A DNA stretch of 64,000 nucleotides from Pseudomonas sp. v388 (lineage in GTDB: Bacteria; Pseudomonadota; Gammaproteobacteria; Pseudomonadales; Pseudomonadaceae). Of the stretch, positions 31,345-38,888 are shown in pieces (position 1 is the stretch's first letter; each line of letters begins with the position of its first letter). The notes below the pieces were generated by a model that saw only the letters and a list, made by a program, of their open reading frames with translations, had not been told where the DNA came from and made no database searches. Location of the stretch: NCBI RefSeq assembly GCF_003935425.1, contig NZ_RHQN01000006.1:124001-188000 (forward strand). Direction: 5' to 3'. The position numbers and the translations under genes were made by a program.

Positions 31345-32796
31345 ATGCATCAAATGACTCTGGCCGAGATCGCCCGCGGACTCGCCGAAAAGAAGTTTTC
31401 CTCTGAAGAACTGACCCGTGTGCTGCTGTCGCGAATCGCGCAGCTCGACCCTCAGCTCAACAGTTTCATCACCCTGACCGAAGACCTGGCGATCACCCAG
31501 GCCCAGGCTGCCGACGCCCGTCGCGCCGCCGGCGAGAATGGCGCCCTGCTCGGCGCTCCGCTGGCGCACAAGGACCTGTTCTGCACCCAGGGCATCCGCA
31601 CCAGCTGCGCATCGCTGATGCTCGACAACTTCAAGGCGCCGTATGACGCCACTGTGGTTTCCAGGCTCGCCGCCGCCGGCACCGTGACGCTGGGCAAGAC
31701 CAACATGGACGAATTCGCCATGGGTTCGGCCAACGAGTCCAGCCACTACGGCCCGGTGAAGAACCCGTGGAACCTCGAACACGTTCCCGGCGGCTCGTCC
31801 GGTGGTTCGGCCGCAGCCGTGGCGGCGCGCCTGCTGCCTGCCGCAACCGGCACCGACACCGGCGGCTCGATCCGCCAGCCGGCCGCGCTGACCAACCTCA
31901 CCGGTCTCAAGCCTACCTACGGCCGCGTCTCACGCTGGGGCATGATCGCCTACGCGTCGAGCCTCGATCAGGCTGGCCCCATGGCACGCACCGCTGAAGA
32001 CTGCGCGCTGCTGCTGCAAGGCATGGCCGGCTTCGATCCGCAGGACTCCACCAGCATCGACGAGCCGGTGCCGGATTACTCCGCCAACCTGAATGCTTCC
32101 ATCAAGGGCCTGCGCATCGGCCTGCCGAAGGAATACTTCAGCGCCGGCCTGGACCCGCGCATCGCGCAGTTGGTGCAGGAGAGCGTCAAGGAGCTGGAAA
32201 AGCTCGGCGCGGTGGTCAAGGAAATCAGCCTGCCGAACCTGCAGCACGGCATTCCAGCCTACTACGTCATCGCTCCGGCCGAGGCGTCTTCCAACCTGTC
32301 GCGGTTCGACGGGGTGCGCTTCGGCTACCGCTGTGAAGATCCCAAAGACCTGACCGACCTGTACAAGCGCTCCCGCGCCGAAGGCTTCGGCCCGGAAGTG
32401 CAGCGTCGCATCATGGTCGGTGCCTACGCGCTGTCGGCGGGCTACTACGACGCTTACTACCTGCAAGCGCAGAAAATCCGTCGCCTGATCAAAAACGACT
32501 TCATGGCCGCCTTCACCGAAGTCGACGTGATCCTGGGTCCGACCACGCCGAACCCGGCCTGGAAAATCGGCGCCAAGACCAACGATCCGATCGCCGAATA
32601 CCTGGAAGACTTCTACACCATCACCGCCAACCTCGCGGGCCTGCCGGGCCTGTCGATGCCGGCGGGCTTCGTGGAAGGTCTGCCGGTCGGCGTGCAATTG
32701 CTGGCCTCGTATTTCCAGGAAGGCCGTCTGTTGAATGTGGCTCATCAGTACCAGCAGGTGACTGACTGGCACACGCGCACACCTGAAGGCTTCTGA
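31345..32796 (+). CDS. gatA: Asp-tRNA(Asn)/Glu-tRNA(Gln) amidotransferase subunit A
   Basis: Amidase subunit of 483 residues that releases ammonia from glutamine. The amidase-signature Ser-cisSer-Lys catalytic set is visible: Lys in APLAHKDLF, the [13 protein letters not shown] glycine-serine loop and the nucleophile Ser in [16 protein letters not shown] 31345 is used; a second ATG lies three codons later. Twelve bases separate it from gatB. Confidence 0.97.
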   Translation: MHQMTLAEIARGLAEKKFSSEELTRVLLSRIAQLDPQLNSFITLTEDLAITQAQAADARRAAGENGALLGAPLAHKDLFCTQGIRTSCASLMLDNFKAPYDATVVSRLAAAGTVTLGKTNMDEFAMGSANESSHYGPVKNPWNLEHVPGGSSGGSAAAVAARLLPAATGTDTGGSIRQPAALTNLTGLKPTYGRVSRWGMIAYASSLDQAGPMARTAEDCALLLQGMAGFDPQDSTSIDEPVPDYSANLNASIKGLRIGLPKEYFSAGLDPRIAQLVQESVKELEKLGAVVKEISLPNLQHGIPAYYVIAPAEASSNLSRFDGVRFGYRCEDPKDLTDLYKRSRAEGFGPEVQRRIMVGAYALSAGYYDAYYLQAQKIRRLIKNDFMAAFTEVDVILGPTTPNPAWKIGAKTNDPIAEYLEDFYTITANLAGLPGLSMPAGFVEGLPVGVQLLASYFQEGRLLNVAHQYQQVTDWHTRTPEGF

Positions 32797-32808
32797 GGAG
32801 CAACTTAT

Positions 32809-34254
32809 ATGCAATGGGAAGTCGTCATCGGGCTGGAGATTCACACCCAGCTATCGACCCAATCGAAGATTTTTTCCGGTAGCGCCATCACGTTCGGTTC
32901 CGAGCCCAACACCCAGGCCAGCCTTGTCGACCTGGGCATGCCGGGCGTGCTGCCGGTGCTCAACAAGGAAGCCGTGCGCATGGCCGTCAAGTTCGGTCTG
33001 GCGGTGGATGCCGAGATCGGCCAGCACAACGTGTTCGCCCGCAAGAACTACTTCTACCCGGACCTGCCCAAGGGCTACCAGATCAGCCAGATGGAATTGC
33101 CCATCGTCGGCAAGGGTCACCTGGACATCACCCTGGAAGACGGCACGGTCAAACGCGTCGGTATCACCCGTGCCCACCTTGAAGAAGACGCAGGCAAGAG
33201 CCTGCACGAAGACTTCAGCGGCATGACCGGCATCGACCTGAACCGTGCCGGCACGCCGCTGCTGGAAATCGTTTCCGAACCGGACATGCGTTCGGCCAAG
33301 GAAGCGGTGGCGTATGTCAAAGCCATGCATGCACTGGTTCGTTACCTGGGCATCTGTGACGGCAACATGGCCGAAGGCTCGCTGCGCTGCGACTGCAACG
33401 TATCGATCCGCCCCAAGGGTCAGGTCGAGTTCGGCACGCGCTGCGAGATCAAGAACGTCAACTCGTTCCGCTTCATCGAAAAGGCGATCAACAGCGAGAT
33501 CCAGCGCCAGATCGACCTGATCGAAGACGGCGGCAAGGTGATCCAGCAAACGCGCCTGTACGATCCGAACAAAGACGAAACCCGCGCCATGCGCAGCAAG
33601 GAGGAAGCCAACGACTACCGTTACTTCCCCGACCCTGACCTGTTGCCGGTGGTCATCGAAGATTCGTTCATCGAAGAGACCCGCGCCACGCTGCCGGAGC
33701 TGCCGCCGCAGAAACGCGAACGCTTCCAGAGCCAGTTCGGGCTGTCGGCCTACGACGCCAGCGTGCTGGCATCGAGCCGCGAGCAGGCCGATTACTTCGA
33801 ACAGGTGGTCAGCATCAGCGGCGACGCCAAGCTGGCGGCCAACTGGGTCATGGTCGAGCTGGGCAGCCTGCTCAACAAGCTGGGTGTGGAGATCGAACAA
33901 TCGCCGGTCAGCGCCGAGCAACTGGGCGGCATGCTCAAGCGCATCAGCGACAACACCATTTCCGGCAAGATCGCCAAAATGGTGTTCGAGGCCATGGCCA
34001 ATGGTGAAGGCAGCGCCGATGAAATCATCGACAAGCGCGGTCTCAAGCAGGTTACCGACAGCGGCGCCATCGAGTCGATGCTCGACGAGATGCTCGCGGC
34101 CAATGCCGAACAGGTCGAACAATACCGCGCCGCCGACGAGGCCAAGCGCGGCAAGATGTTCGGCTTCTTCGTCGGCCAGGCGATGAAAGTCTCCAAAGGC
34201 AAGGCCAACCCGCAGCAGGTCAACCAGCTGCTCAAGGCCAAGCTGGAAGGCTGA
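32809..34254 (+). CDS. gatB: Asp-tRNA(Asn)/Glu-tRNA(Gln) amidotransferase subunit B
   Basis: tRNA-binding and kinase-like subunit of 481 residues that activates the misacylated amino acid and receives ammonia from GatA. The N-terminal catalytic cradle starts with [13 protein letters not shown] and contains [11 protein letters not shown]-type sequence ([16 protein letters not shown]) and [11 protein letters not shown]. The C-terminal YqeY-like helical domain spans about residues 330-481. GAGGAG precedes the ATG. A REPIN follows the stop. Confidence 0.97.
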   Translation: MQWEVVIGLEIHTQLSTQSKIFSGSAITFGSEPNTQASLVDLGMPGVLPVLNKEAVRMAVKFGLAVDAEIGQHNVFARKNYFYPDLPKGYQISQMELPIVGKGHLDITLEDGTVKRVGITRAHLEEDAGKSLHEDFSGMTGIDLNRAGTPLLEIVSEPDMRSAKEAVAYVKAMHALVRYLGICDGNMAEGSLRCDCNVSIRPKGQVEFGTRCEIKNVNSFRFIEKAINSEIQRQIDLIEDGGKVIQQTRLYDPNKDETRAMRSKEEANDYRYFPDPDLLPVVIEDSFIEETRATLPELPPQKRERFQSQFGLSAYDASVLASSREQADYFEQVVSISGDAKLAANWVMVELGSLLNKLGVEIEQSPVSAEQLGGMLKRISDNTISGKIAKMVFEAMANGEGSADEIIDKRGLKQVTDSGAIESMLDEMLAANAEQVEQYRAADEAKRGKMFGFFVGQAMKVSKGKANPQQVNQLLKAKLEG

Positions 34255-34285
34255 TCGCTCGAAAGGATGTGAAAGAGCAGCCCCT

Positions 34286-34375
34286 GTGGGAGGGAGCTTG
34301 CTCGCGACAGGTGCGGGACGTTCACAACATCTTCAGGGTTGTGAACTCTGCCGTCGCGAGCAAGCTCCCTCCCAC
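34286..34375. repeat. REPIN with perfect 23-base arms between gatB and rlpA-like gene
   Basis: Two REP units in inverted orientation: left arm 34286-34308 and right arm 34353-34375 are exact reverse complements over 23 bases, headed GTGGGAGGGAGCTTGCTC. Inside is a second perfect inverted repeat, GTTCACAAC (34320-34328) and GTTGTGAAC (34338-34346). It is a non-autonomous element of the type mobilised by RAYT transposases; none is encoded in this window. It may also fold in the gatB mRNA 3' end. Confidence 0.88.
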
Positions 34376-34402
34376 ATCGTCTCCTATACCCAGGAACCCT
34401 AC

Positions 34403-34771
34403 ATGCGCCGACTTCTCTCTGCCTTCAGCCTCATGGCCCTGCTGGCCGGCTGTGCCAGTCACGAAATCGATCCACATGGCTATGACGACACCGGAAGCGC
34501 GTCGTACTACGGCGCTCGCCACCACGGTAAGCGCACTGCCAGCGGCGAGGCGTTCAACCAGAATGCCCTGACCGCCGCCCACCGGCAGCTACCGTTCGGC
34601 ACCCGGGTCAAAGTGACCAACCTGAGCAACGAAAAAACCGTCATCGTGCGCATCAACGACCGCGGCCCGCATACCCGCGGGCGACTGATCGACGTATCAC
34701 GTGGCGCGGCTGAACAGCTCGGCATGCTGCGCAGCGGTGTCGCAAAAGTCCGCATCCAGAGCCTGGATTGA
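34403..34771 (+). CDS. short RlpA-like septal ring lipoprotein
   Basis: A 122-residue lipoprotein with a double-psi beta-barrel domain of the RlpA/expansin type. The lipobox is LLAGC with lipidated Cys17. The barrel includes GSASYYGARHHGKRTASGEAF and the conserved Asp in VRINDRGPHTRGRLIDVSRGAA. Full-length RlpA also has a SPOR domain that targets denuded glycan at the septum; this protein ends before one, so it is a truncated or compact paralogue whose transglycosylase activity is uncertain. AGGA precedes ATG 34403; the frame open upstream covers the REPIN and is not real. Confidence 0.85.
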   Translation: MRRLLSAFSLMALLAGCASHEIDPHGYDDTGSASYYGARHHGKRTASGEAFNQNALTAAHRQLPFGTRVKVTNLSNEKTVIVRINDRGPHTRGRLIDVSRGAAEQLGMLRSGVAKVRIQSLD

Positions 34772-34781
34772 GGAAACCCGA

Positions 34782-35858
34782 ATTCTCCAGCTATCAACCC
34801 TACCTGCTCCCGCCCTCATTCAACTGCTGAGCGGCTTGCTGCTGTTGCTGTTCGGCGCCGAACTCTCGGTACGCGCCGCTGTGCATCTGGCGGCCATCCT
34901 GCGGATTCGTCCGCTGATCATCGGCCTGACCGTGGTGGCGTTGGGCAGCAGCGCGCCGCAGATGGCCGTCAGCCTGCAGGCGGCGTTTTCCCACAACACC
35001 GACATCGCCGTAGGCAGCGTCATCGGCAGCAGCATCTTCAATGTGCTGGTCATCCTCGGCCTGTGCGCCTTGATCATCCCGCTGCGGGTGGCACGTCAGG
35101 TACTGCTCATCGATATTCCGTTGATGATCGGCGCCTGCCTGCTGGTAACGGGGCTGGCCTGGAACCATCAGCTGGACAAGCTCGACGGCGCCCTGCTGCT
35201 GGCCGGGCTGTGCGCCTGCCTGTTCATCGTCTTGCGTCAGGCCGGGCAAAGCGCTGCCCGCCACGGTCATACGGCCAGTGCCGAGCAACCGCGCACCGGC
35301 TCGCGGCTGGCGATGCTGATCGGCGGGCTGCTGACCCTGGCCCTTGGCGGCCACTTGCTGGTGGATGCTTCCGTGGTGATCGCGCTCAACCTGGGGCTGT
35401 CCGAACGCATTATCGGCCTGACCGTCATCGCCATCGGGACTTCGCTGCCCGGCCTGACTACCTCGCTGATTGCGGCCCTGCGCGGCGAACGCGATATCGC
35501 GGTGGGCAACGTGATCGGCAGCAACCTGTTCAACCTGCTGGGCGTATTGGGGCTTACGGCGATGGTGGCTCCCGAAGCGCTGTCAGTATCGCCCAACGCG
35601 CTGCTGTTCGACCTGCCGGTCCTGCTGGGAGTCGCAGCGCTGTGCCTGCCGGTGTTCTATTCCGGCTACCGGATCGACCGGATCGAAGGGCTGATGCTGT
35701 TGTCGCTGTACCTGACCTACGGGCTGCACATCGTCTCAATCAGCACCGGCATGCTGTTGGCCGAACGGCTGGAAGGTGCGATGCTCAAGTACGTGTTGCC
35801 GGTGCTGGGCGTGATCGTCGCGTTCGGTATCGTTCGTGCCTGGCGGCGCCAGCACTAG
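34782..35858 (+). CDS. CaCA-family (Na+/Ca2+ exchanger-like, YrbG type) membrane protein
   Basis: About 358 residues with ten or so hydrophobic helices and the two alpha repeats of cation/Ca exchangers: GLTVVALGSSAPQMAVS and GLTVIAIGTSLPGLTTS, each followed by a DIAVGSVIGSSIFN or DIAVGNVIGSNLFN segment. The ion-binding glutamate of each repeat (GTSxPE) is replaced, by Gln in the first and Gly in the second, so transport of Ca is doubtful. The start is uncertain: no ATG fits; ATT 34782 lies eight bases after GAGG, while GTG 34701 would read 71 bases of rlpA in another frame. The stop shares a CTAG with the convergent AEC gene. Confidence 0.75.
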   Translation: MLQLSTLPAPALIQLLSGLLLLLFGAELSVRAAVHLAAILRIRPLIIGLTVVALGSSAPQMAVSLQAAFSHNTDIAVGSVIGSSIFNVLVILGLCALIIPLRVARQVLLIDIPLMIGACLLVTGLAWNHQLDKLDGALLLAGLCACLFIVLRQAGQSAARHGHTASAEQPRTGSRLAMLIGGLLTLALGGHLLVDASVVIALNLGLSERIIGLTVIAIGTSLPGLTTSLIAALRGERDIAVGNVIGSNLFNLLGVLGLTAMVAPEALSVSPNALLFDLPVLLGVAALCLPVFYSGYRIDRIEGLMLLSLYLTYGLHIVSISTGMLLAERLEGAMLKYVLPVLGVIVAFGIVRAWRRQH

Positions 35859-36796
35859 ATCCAGCCGCCCCATTGCAGAATGAAGATGCCGATGTTGGTG
35901 GTGACCGCTGCCGCCAGCGTGGTGATGACGATGATCGCCGCCGCCAGCTCGTAATTGCCGTTGGCCGTGCGCGCCATGATGTAGCTGGCGGCCGCCGTCG
36001 GGCTGCCGAAGTACAGGAACAGAATCCCCAGCTCCGCCCCACGGAAGCCCACCAGCCACGCCGCCAGCGTACTGAGCAGCGGCAGCCAGACCATCTTCAC
36101 CAGGCTGGCGCTGACCGCGAGATTGCCGCTCTTGCGCAAAGACGCCAGCGACAAGGTGCCGCCGATGCAGATCAGCGCCAGCGGCAACGTCATCTGGGCC
36201 AGGTAGCTGCCCGACTTTTCCAGCCAGTTGGGCAGGCCGATGCCGAAGTAGGCGAAAGGCGACGCGGCGATCACACTGATGATCAGCGGATTGGCCAGCA
36301 CGCTCTTGAAGATGCTCCAGGGGTCGGACTTGATCACCGGGCTATAGACCGCCAGCACGATGGTCGACAAGGTGTTGTAGAACACGATGACCAGCGCCGC
36401 GAGAATGGCACCCAGCGAGATGCCGTACTCGCCGTACATGCTGGCCGCCAGTGCCAGGCCGACTACGCCGTTGTTGCCGCGAAACGAGCCCTGGACGTAG
36501 ATGCCTCGCTCGGCATACGGGCAGCGCCAGATCGCCCACGCCCAGGTGCAGGCAAAGCTGAGCAAGGTGATGACACTGAAGAAGATCAGCAGCTTGGGCT
36601 GCAACGCGTCGCGCAGGTTGGCGTGGATGATGCCCAGAAACAGCAGCGCCGGCATGGTGACGTTGAACACCAGGCCGGAAGCGGAAACGATGAAACCGTC
36701 GTTGATGGCGCCGACCCGCTTGAGGAACACGCCGAGAAACAGCATGGCGAACACTGGCGCGGTGATGTTCAGGGTTTCGAGAAAAATACCCAGCAT
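35855..36796 (-). CDS. AEC-family auxin efflux carrier-like permease
   Basis: Inner-membrane permease of 313 residues with about ten hydrophobic helices, of the AEC/malonate-auxin carrier family. The family start MLGIFLETLNITAPVFAMLF fits ATG 36796; the frame opens at ATG 36874 with 26 unlikely residues. QGSFRGNNGVVGLALA resembles the conserved RGN motif of the family. The substrate is unknown; relatives export malonate, auxin or other anions. It converges on the exchanger gene with four bases overlap at the stops. Confidence 0.85.
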   Translation of the reverse strand: MLGIFLETLNITAPVFAMLFLGVFLKRVGAINDGFIVSASGLVFNVTMPALLFLGIIHANLRDALQPKLLIFFSVITLLSFACTWAWAIWRCPYAERGIYVQGSFRGNNGVVGLALAASMYGEYGISLGAILAALVIVFYNTLSTIVLAVYSPVIKSDPWSIFKSVLANPLIISVIAASPFAYFGIGLPNWLEKSGSYLAQMTLPLALICIGGTLSLASLRKSGNLAVSASLVKMVWLPLLSTLAAWLVGFRGAELGILFLYFGSPTAAASYIMARTANGNYELAAAIIVITTLAAAVTTNIGIFILQWGGWI

Positions 36797-36900
36797 GCCT
36801 TGCAACCCTGCCCTGTCGTTAGGTGCCTCATCATAAGCCACCTGACGAAGTGGTGTTGCAAGGAATTTCCTCATCTTACGCAGCCATGTTCGCCAGCAGG

Positions 36901-38457
36901 CTATACCGATGGCTGCAACTTATGCTCGAAAACCGATACACCGTCGAGGTCGCGCAGATTCACCGTCAGTTCTGAGGTCTGGCCGTCGATGTTCACCTCC
37001 CCGAAAAACTGGAAGCCGGCAAACGGCGACGTGTTCTGCGCAGGCGGCGCTTTCTGGAACACCAATTCCGGGCCGAAGGTCTTGTCCAGCGGGTTCGGCC
37101 CGAAGCTGCCGGCATTGAGCGGGCCGGCGACGAATTCCCAGAACGGCTCGAAATCCTGGAATACCGCGCGATCCGGATGGTAGTGATGCGCTGCGCAGTA
37201 ATGCACGTCGGCCGTCAGCCATACGCAATCGCGAATTTTCTCGGCCCGCAGGTAACCCAGCAGTTCGGCCACTTCCAGCTCACGCCCCAGCGCCGGGCCG
37301 TCGTTGCCGTTGGCGATGGCCTCCCAGCGCGCCACGCCCGGGCTGACTTCGCCGTCCGGAACGCCCAGGCCGATCGGCATATCGGCGGCAATGATTTTCC
37401 ATTGCGCCGTCGAGGCCTTGAGTTCGCGCTTGAGCCACGCCAGCTGTTCGCGGCCGAGAAACGCCGTGGTCGGGCCGGGTTTGTCGGCAAGATTGGCGTC
37501 GTTGCCGTCCCGGTAGCTGCGCATGTCGAGCACGAACACATCGAGCATCGGCCCGTAGGGCATCTTGCGATAAATACGCCCGCCGTTGTCGGCCTGCTGC
37601 AGACGCAAGGGCGCATATTCGAGATACGCCTGGCGTGCCCGCGCCGCCAGCACCTGAATATCCTTGACCTTGTAGCGATCATCGAGCTGTTTGCTGGACG
37701 ACCAATTGTTGGTCACTTCGTGGTCGTCCCATTGCCAGATCTGCGGCACTTGGGCATTGAAGCGGCGCAGGTTTTCATCCATCAGGTTGTAGCGGTAATT
37801 GCCGCGATACTCGTCGAGGGTCTCGGCCACCTTGCTCTTGGCTTCGGTAGTGAGGTTGCGCCAGATGCGCCCGCCTTCGGTGGTGATCTGCGCAGGCACC
37901 GGGCCGTCGGCATAGATAGTGTCGCCGCTGTGGATGAAAAAATCCGGCAGGCGCAGGCGCATGGCTTCATAGATGCGCATGCCGCCGATGTCCGGATTGA
38001 TGCCGAAGCCCTGACCAACGGTATCGCCACTCCAGACAAAGCGGATGTTGCGCTTGTTCTGCGGCATGCTGCGCAGGTGGCCGAACCAGGGCTCGCTGGC
38101 GACGCCTGATTGCGCGTCTTCAAACAGCACGCGGTAGAAAATCGCCTGATCGGCGGGCAATCCACTCAACTCCACGCGTGCGGTGAAGTCGGTACGCTGG
38201 TCGGCAAGGGCCGAAACCTGGCGACGCGGGTTGTTGAAAGTGCTGCGGGTGTCCCACTCGACGACCATGCGCGAAGGCCGGTCGCTGCGACTCCAGACCA
38301 TCGCCCGCTCGCCCGACAGGTCGCCGGACTGTACGCCGTCAGTAATCTTCGGACGATCCTTGACCGAAGCAATCACCGCAGGCGCCAGCCCGGGCAGCAG
38401 CAACCCGGCACCCACCGCCTGAATGATGCGCCGACGCTTGAGATCGAAGTGGCTCAT
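36901..38457 (-). CDS. phoD: alkaline phosphatase D family protein (PhoD), Tat-exported
   Basis: Periplasmic or secreted Ca/Fe-dependent phosphodiesterase/phosphatase of 518 residues. A twin-arginine signal opens the protein (LKRRRIIQAVGAGLLLPGLAPA), followed by the PhoD N-terminal domain and the metallophosphatase core: FVWSGDTVGQG, IHSGDTIYADGP and WQWDDHEVTNNW, whose Asp, His and Glu side chains are metal ligands in the family. LTADVHYCAAHHYHP is near the end. I saw no clear Pho box upstream, so phosphate control is not shown. Confidence 0.92.
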   Translation of the reverse strand: MSHFDLKRRRIIQAVGAGLLLPGLAPAVIASVKDRPKITDGVQSGDLSGERAMVWSRSDRPSRMVVEWDTRSTFNNPRRQVSALADQRTDFTARVELSGLPADQAIFYRVLFEDAQSGVASEPWFGHLRSMPQNKRNIRFVWSGDTVGQGFGINPDIGGMRIYEAMRLRLPDFFIHSGDTIYADGPVPAQITTEGGRIWRNLTTEAKSKVAETLDEYRGNYRYNLMDENLRRFNAQVPQIWQWDDHEVTNNWSSSKQLDDRYKVKDIQVLAARARQAYLEYAPLRLQQADNGGRIYRKMPYGPMLDVFVLDMRSYRDGNDANLADKPGPTTAFLGREQLAWLKRELKASTAQWKIIAADMPIGLGVPDGEVSPGVARWEAIANGNDGPALGRELEVAELLGYLRAEKIRDCVWLTADVHYCAAHHYHPDRAVFQDFEPFWEFVAGPLNAGSFGPNPLDKTFGPELVFQKAPPAQNTSPFAGFQFFGEVNIDGQTSELTVNLRDLDGVSVFEHKLQPSV

Positions 38458-38551
38458 GGCTTACCCCTTTGCAGACTGGAAAAGGGCACGCTAGCAGGGG
38501 AATGTTGGGGCTGTGTGACAAGCCGTGGTGAACTGCTGCAAGGGTGTTGTT

Positions 38552-38655
38552 GTGGGAGCGGACTTGTCCGCGAAGGAGCCGGTACATCCTAAGTAGATGT
38601 GTCGGTGTGAATATGTCTTCGCGGACAAGCGGAGCGCCGCCCGGTCCGCTCCCAC
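38552..38655. repeat. asymmetric REPIN with a 15-base insertion in its right arm
   Basis: The left arm 38552-38575 (GTGGGAGCGGACTTGTCCGC and GAAG) is matched by CTTCGCGGACAAG at 38617-38629 and TCCGCTCCCAC at 38645-38655, with 15 extra bases (CGGAGCGCCGCCCGG) between the two halves. The insertion lets GGAGCG pair with CGCTCC inside the arm. The same insertion occurs in the element at 54.1 kb. Confidence 0.85.
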
Positions 38656-38671
38656 TGTTTGACGCAAACCC

Positions 38672-38783
38672 TGTGGGAGGGAGCTTGCTCGTGACGAAGG
38701 CATTCGAGGCAATGGATCAGCTGCGGATGTACCCATTATTGCTGCCGCTACGCGCCAGATCGCGACCAAGGTCCCTCCTATAC
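38672..38783. repeat. degenerate REPIN upstream of phoD region
   Basis: A REP head TGTGGGAGGGAGCTTGCTCG starts at 38673, and a mutated inverted copy (TCGCGACCAAGGTCCCTCC, near 38760-38779) ends it. Several mismatches in the right arm indicate an old copy of the 34.3-kb type. Confidence 0.65.
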
Positions 38784-38825
38784 AATTCGCGGCGTACCTA
38801 CGAAGTCAGGTCATACCCCGATCCT

Positions 38826-38879
38826 GTGGGAGGGAGCCAACTGTTTTTACCTTCCCAACTGACTATGGTCCGCTCCCAC
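38826..38879. repeat. short REP pair next to the fruA stop
   Basis: GTGGGAGGGAGC (38826-38837) and GTCCGCTCCCAC (38868-38879) are inverted REP halves of two different subtypes around 30 bases containing a TGTTTTTAC run. It ends ten bases after the fruA stop and may form the fruA 3' hairpin. Confidence 0.55.
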
Positions 38880-38888
38880 TGGCTTGGA

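Larger units (their letters stand above)
38458..38888. other. 431-base gap between phoD and fruA holding three REP-type elements
   Basis: No coding frame is credible here. The gap contains an asymmetric REPIN (38552-38655), a degenerate REPIN (about 38672-38783) and a third pair of REP halves (38826-38879). It separates the minus-strand fruBKA end from phoD, both on the minus strand, so it also holds the phoD promoter and the fruA transcript end. Confidence 0.8.

Noticed and set aside
36797-36874. Longer N-terminus of the AEC permease from ATG 36874
   Set aside because: The extra 26 residues are charged and unlike AEC starts; MLGIFLETLNITAP at 36796 is the usual beginning.
35063-37183. A 706-codon plus-strand frame across the exchanger, AEC and phoD genes
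   Set aside because: It spans three real genes on both strands and shows no family motif; a compositional shadow.
38458-38551. Pho box upstream of phoD
   Set aside because: No CTGTCAT-type direct repeats at the right spacing were seen.
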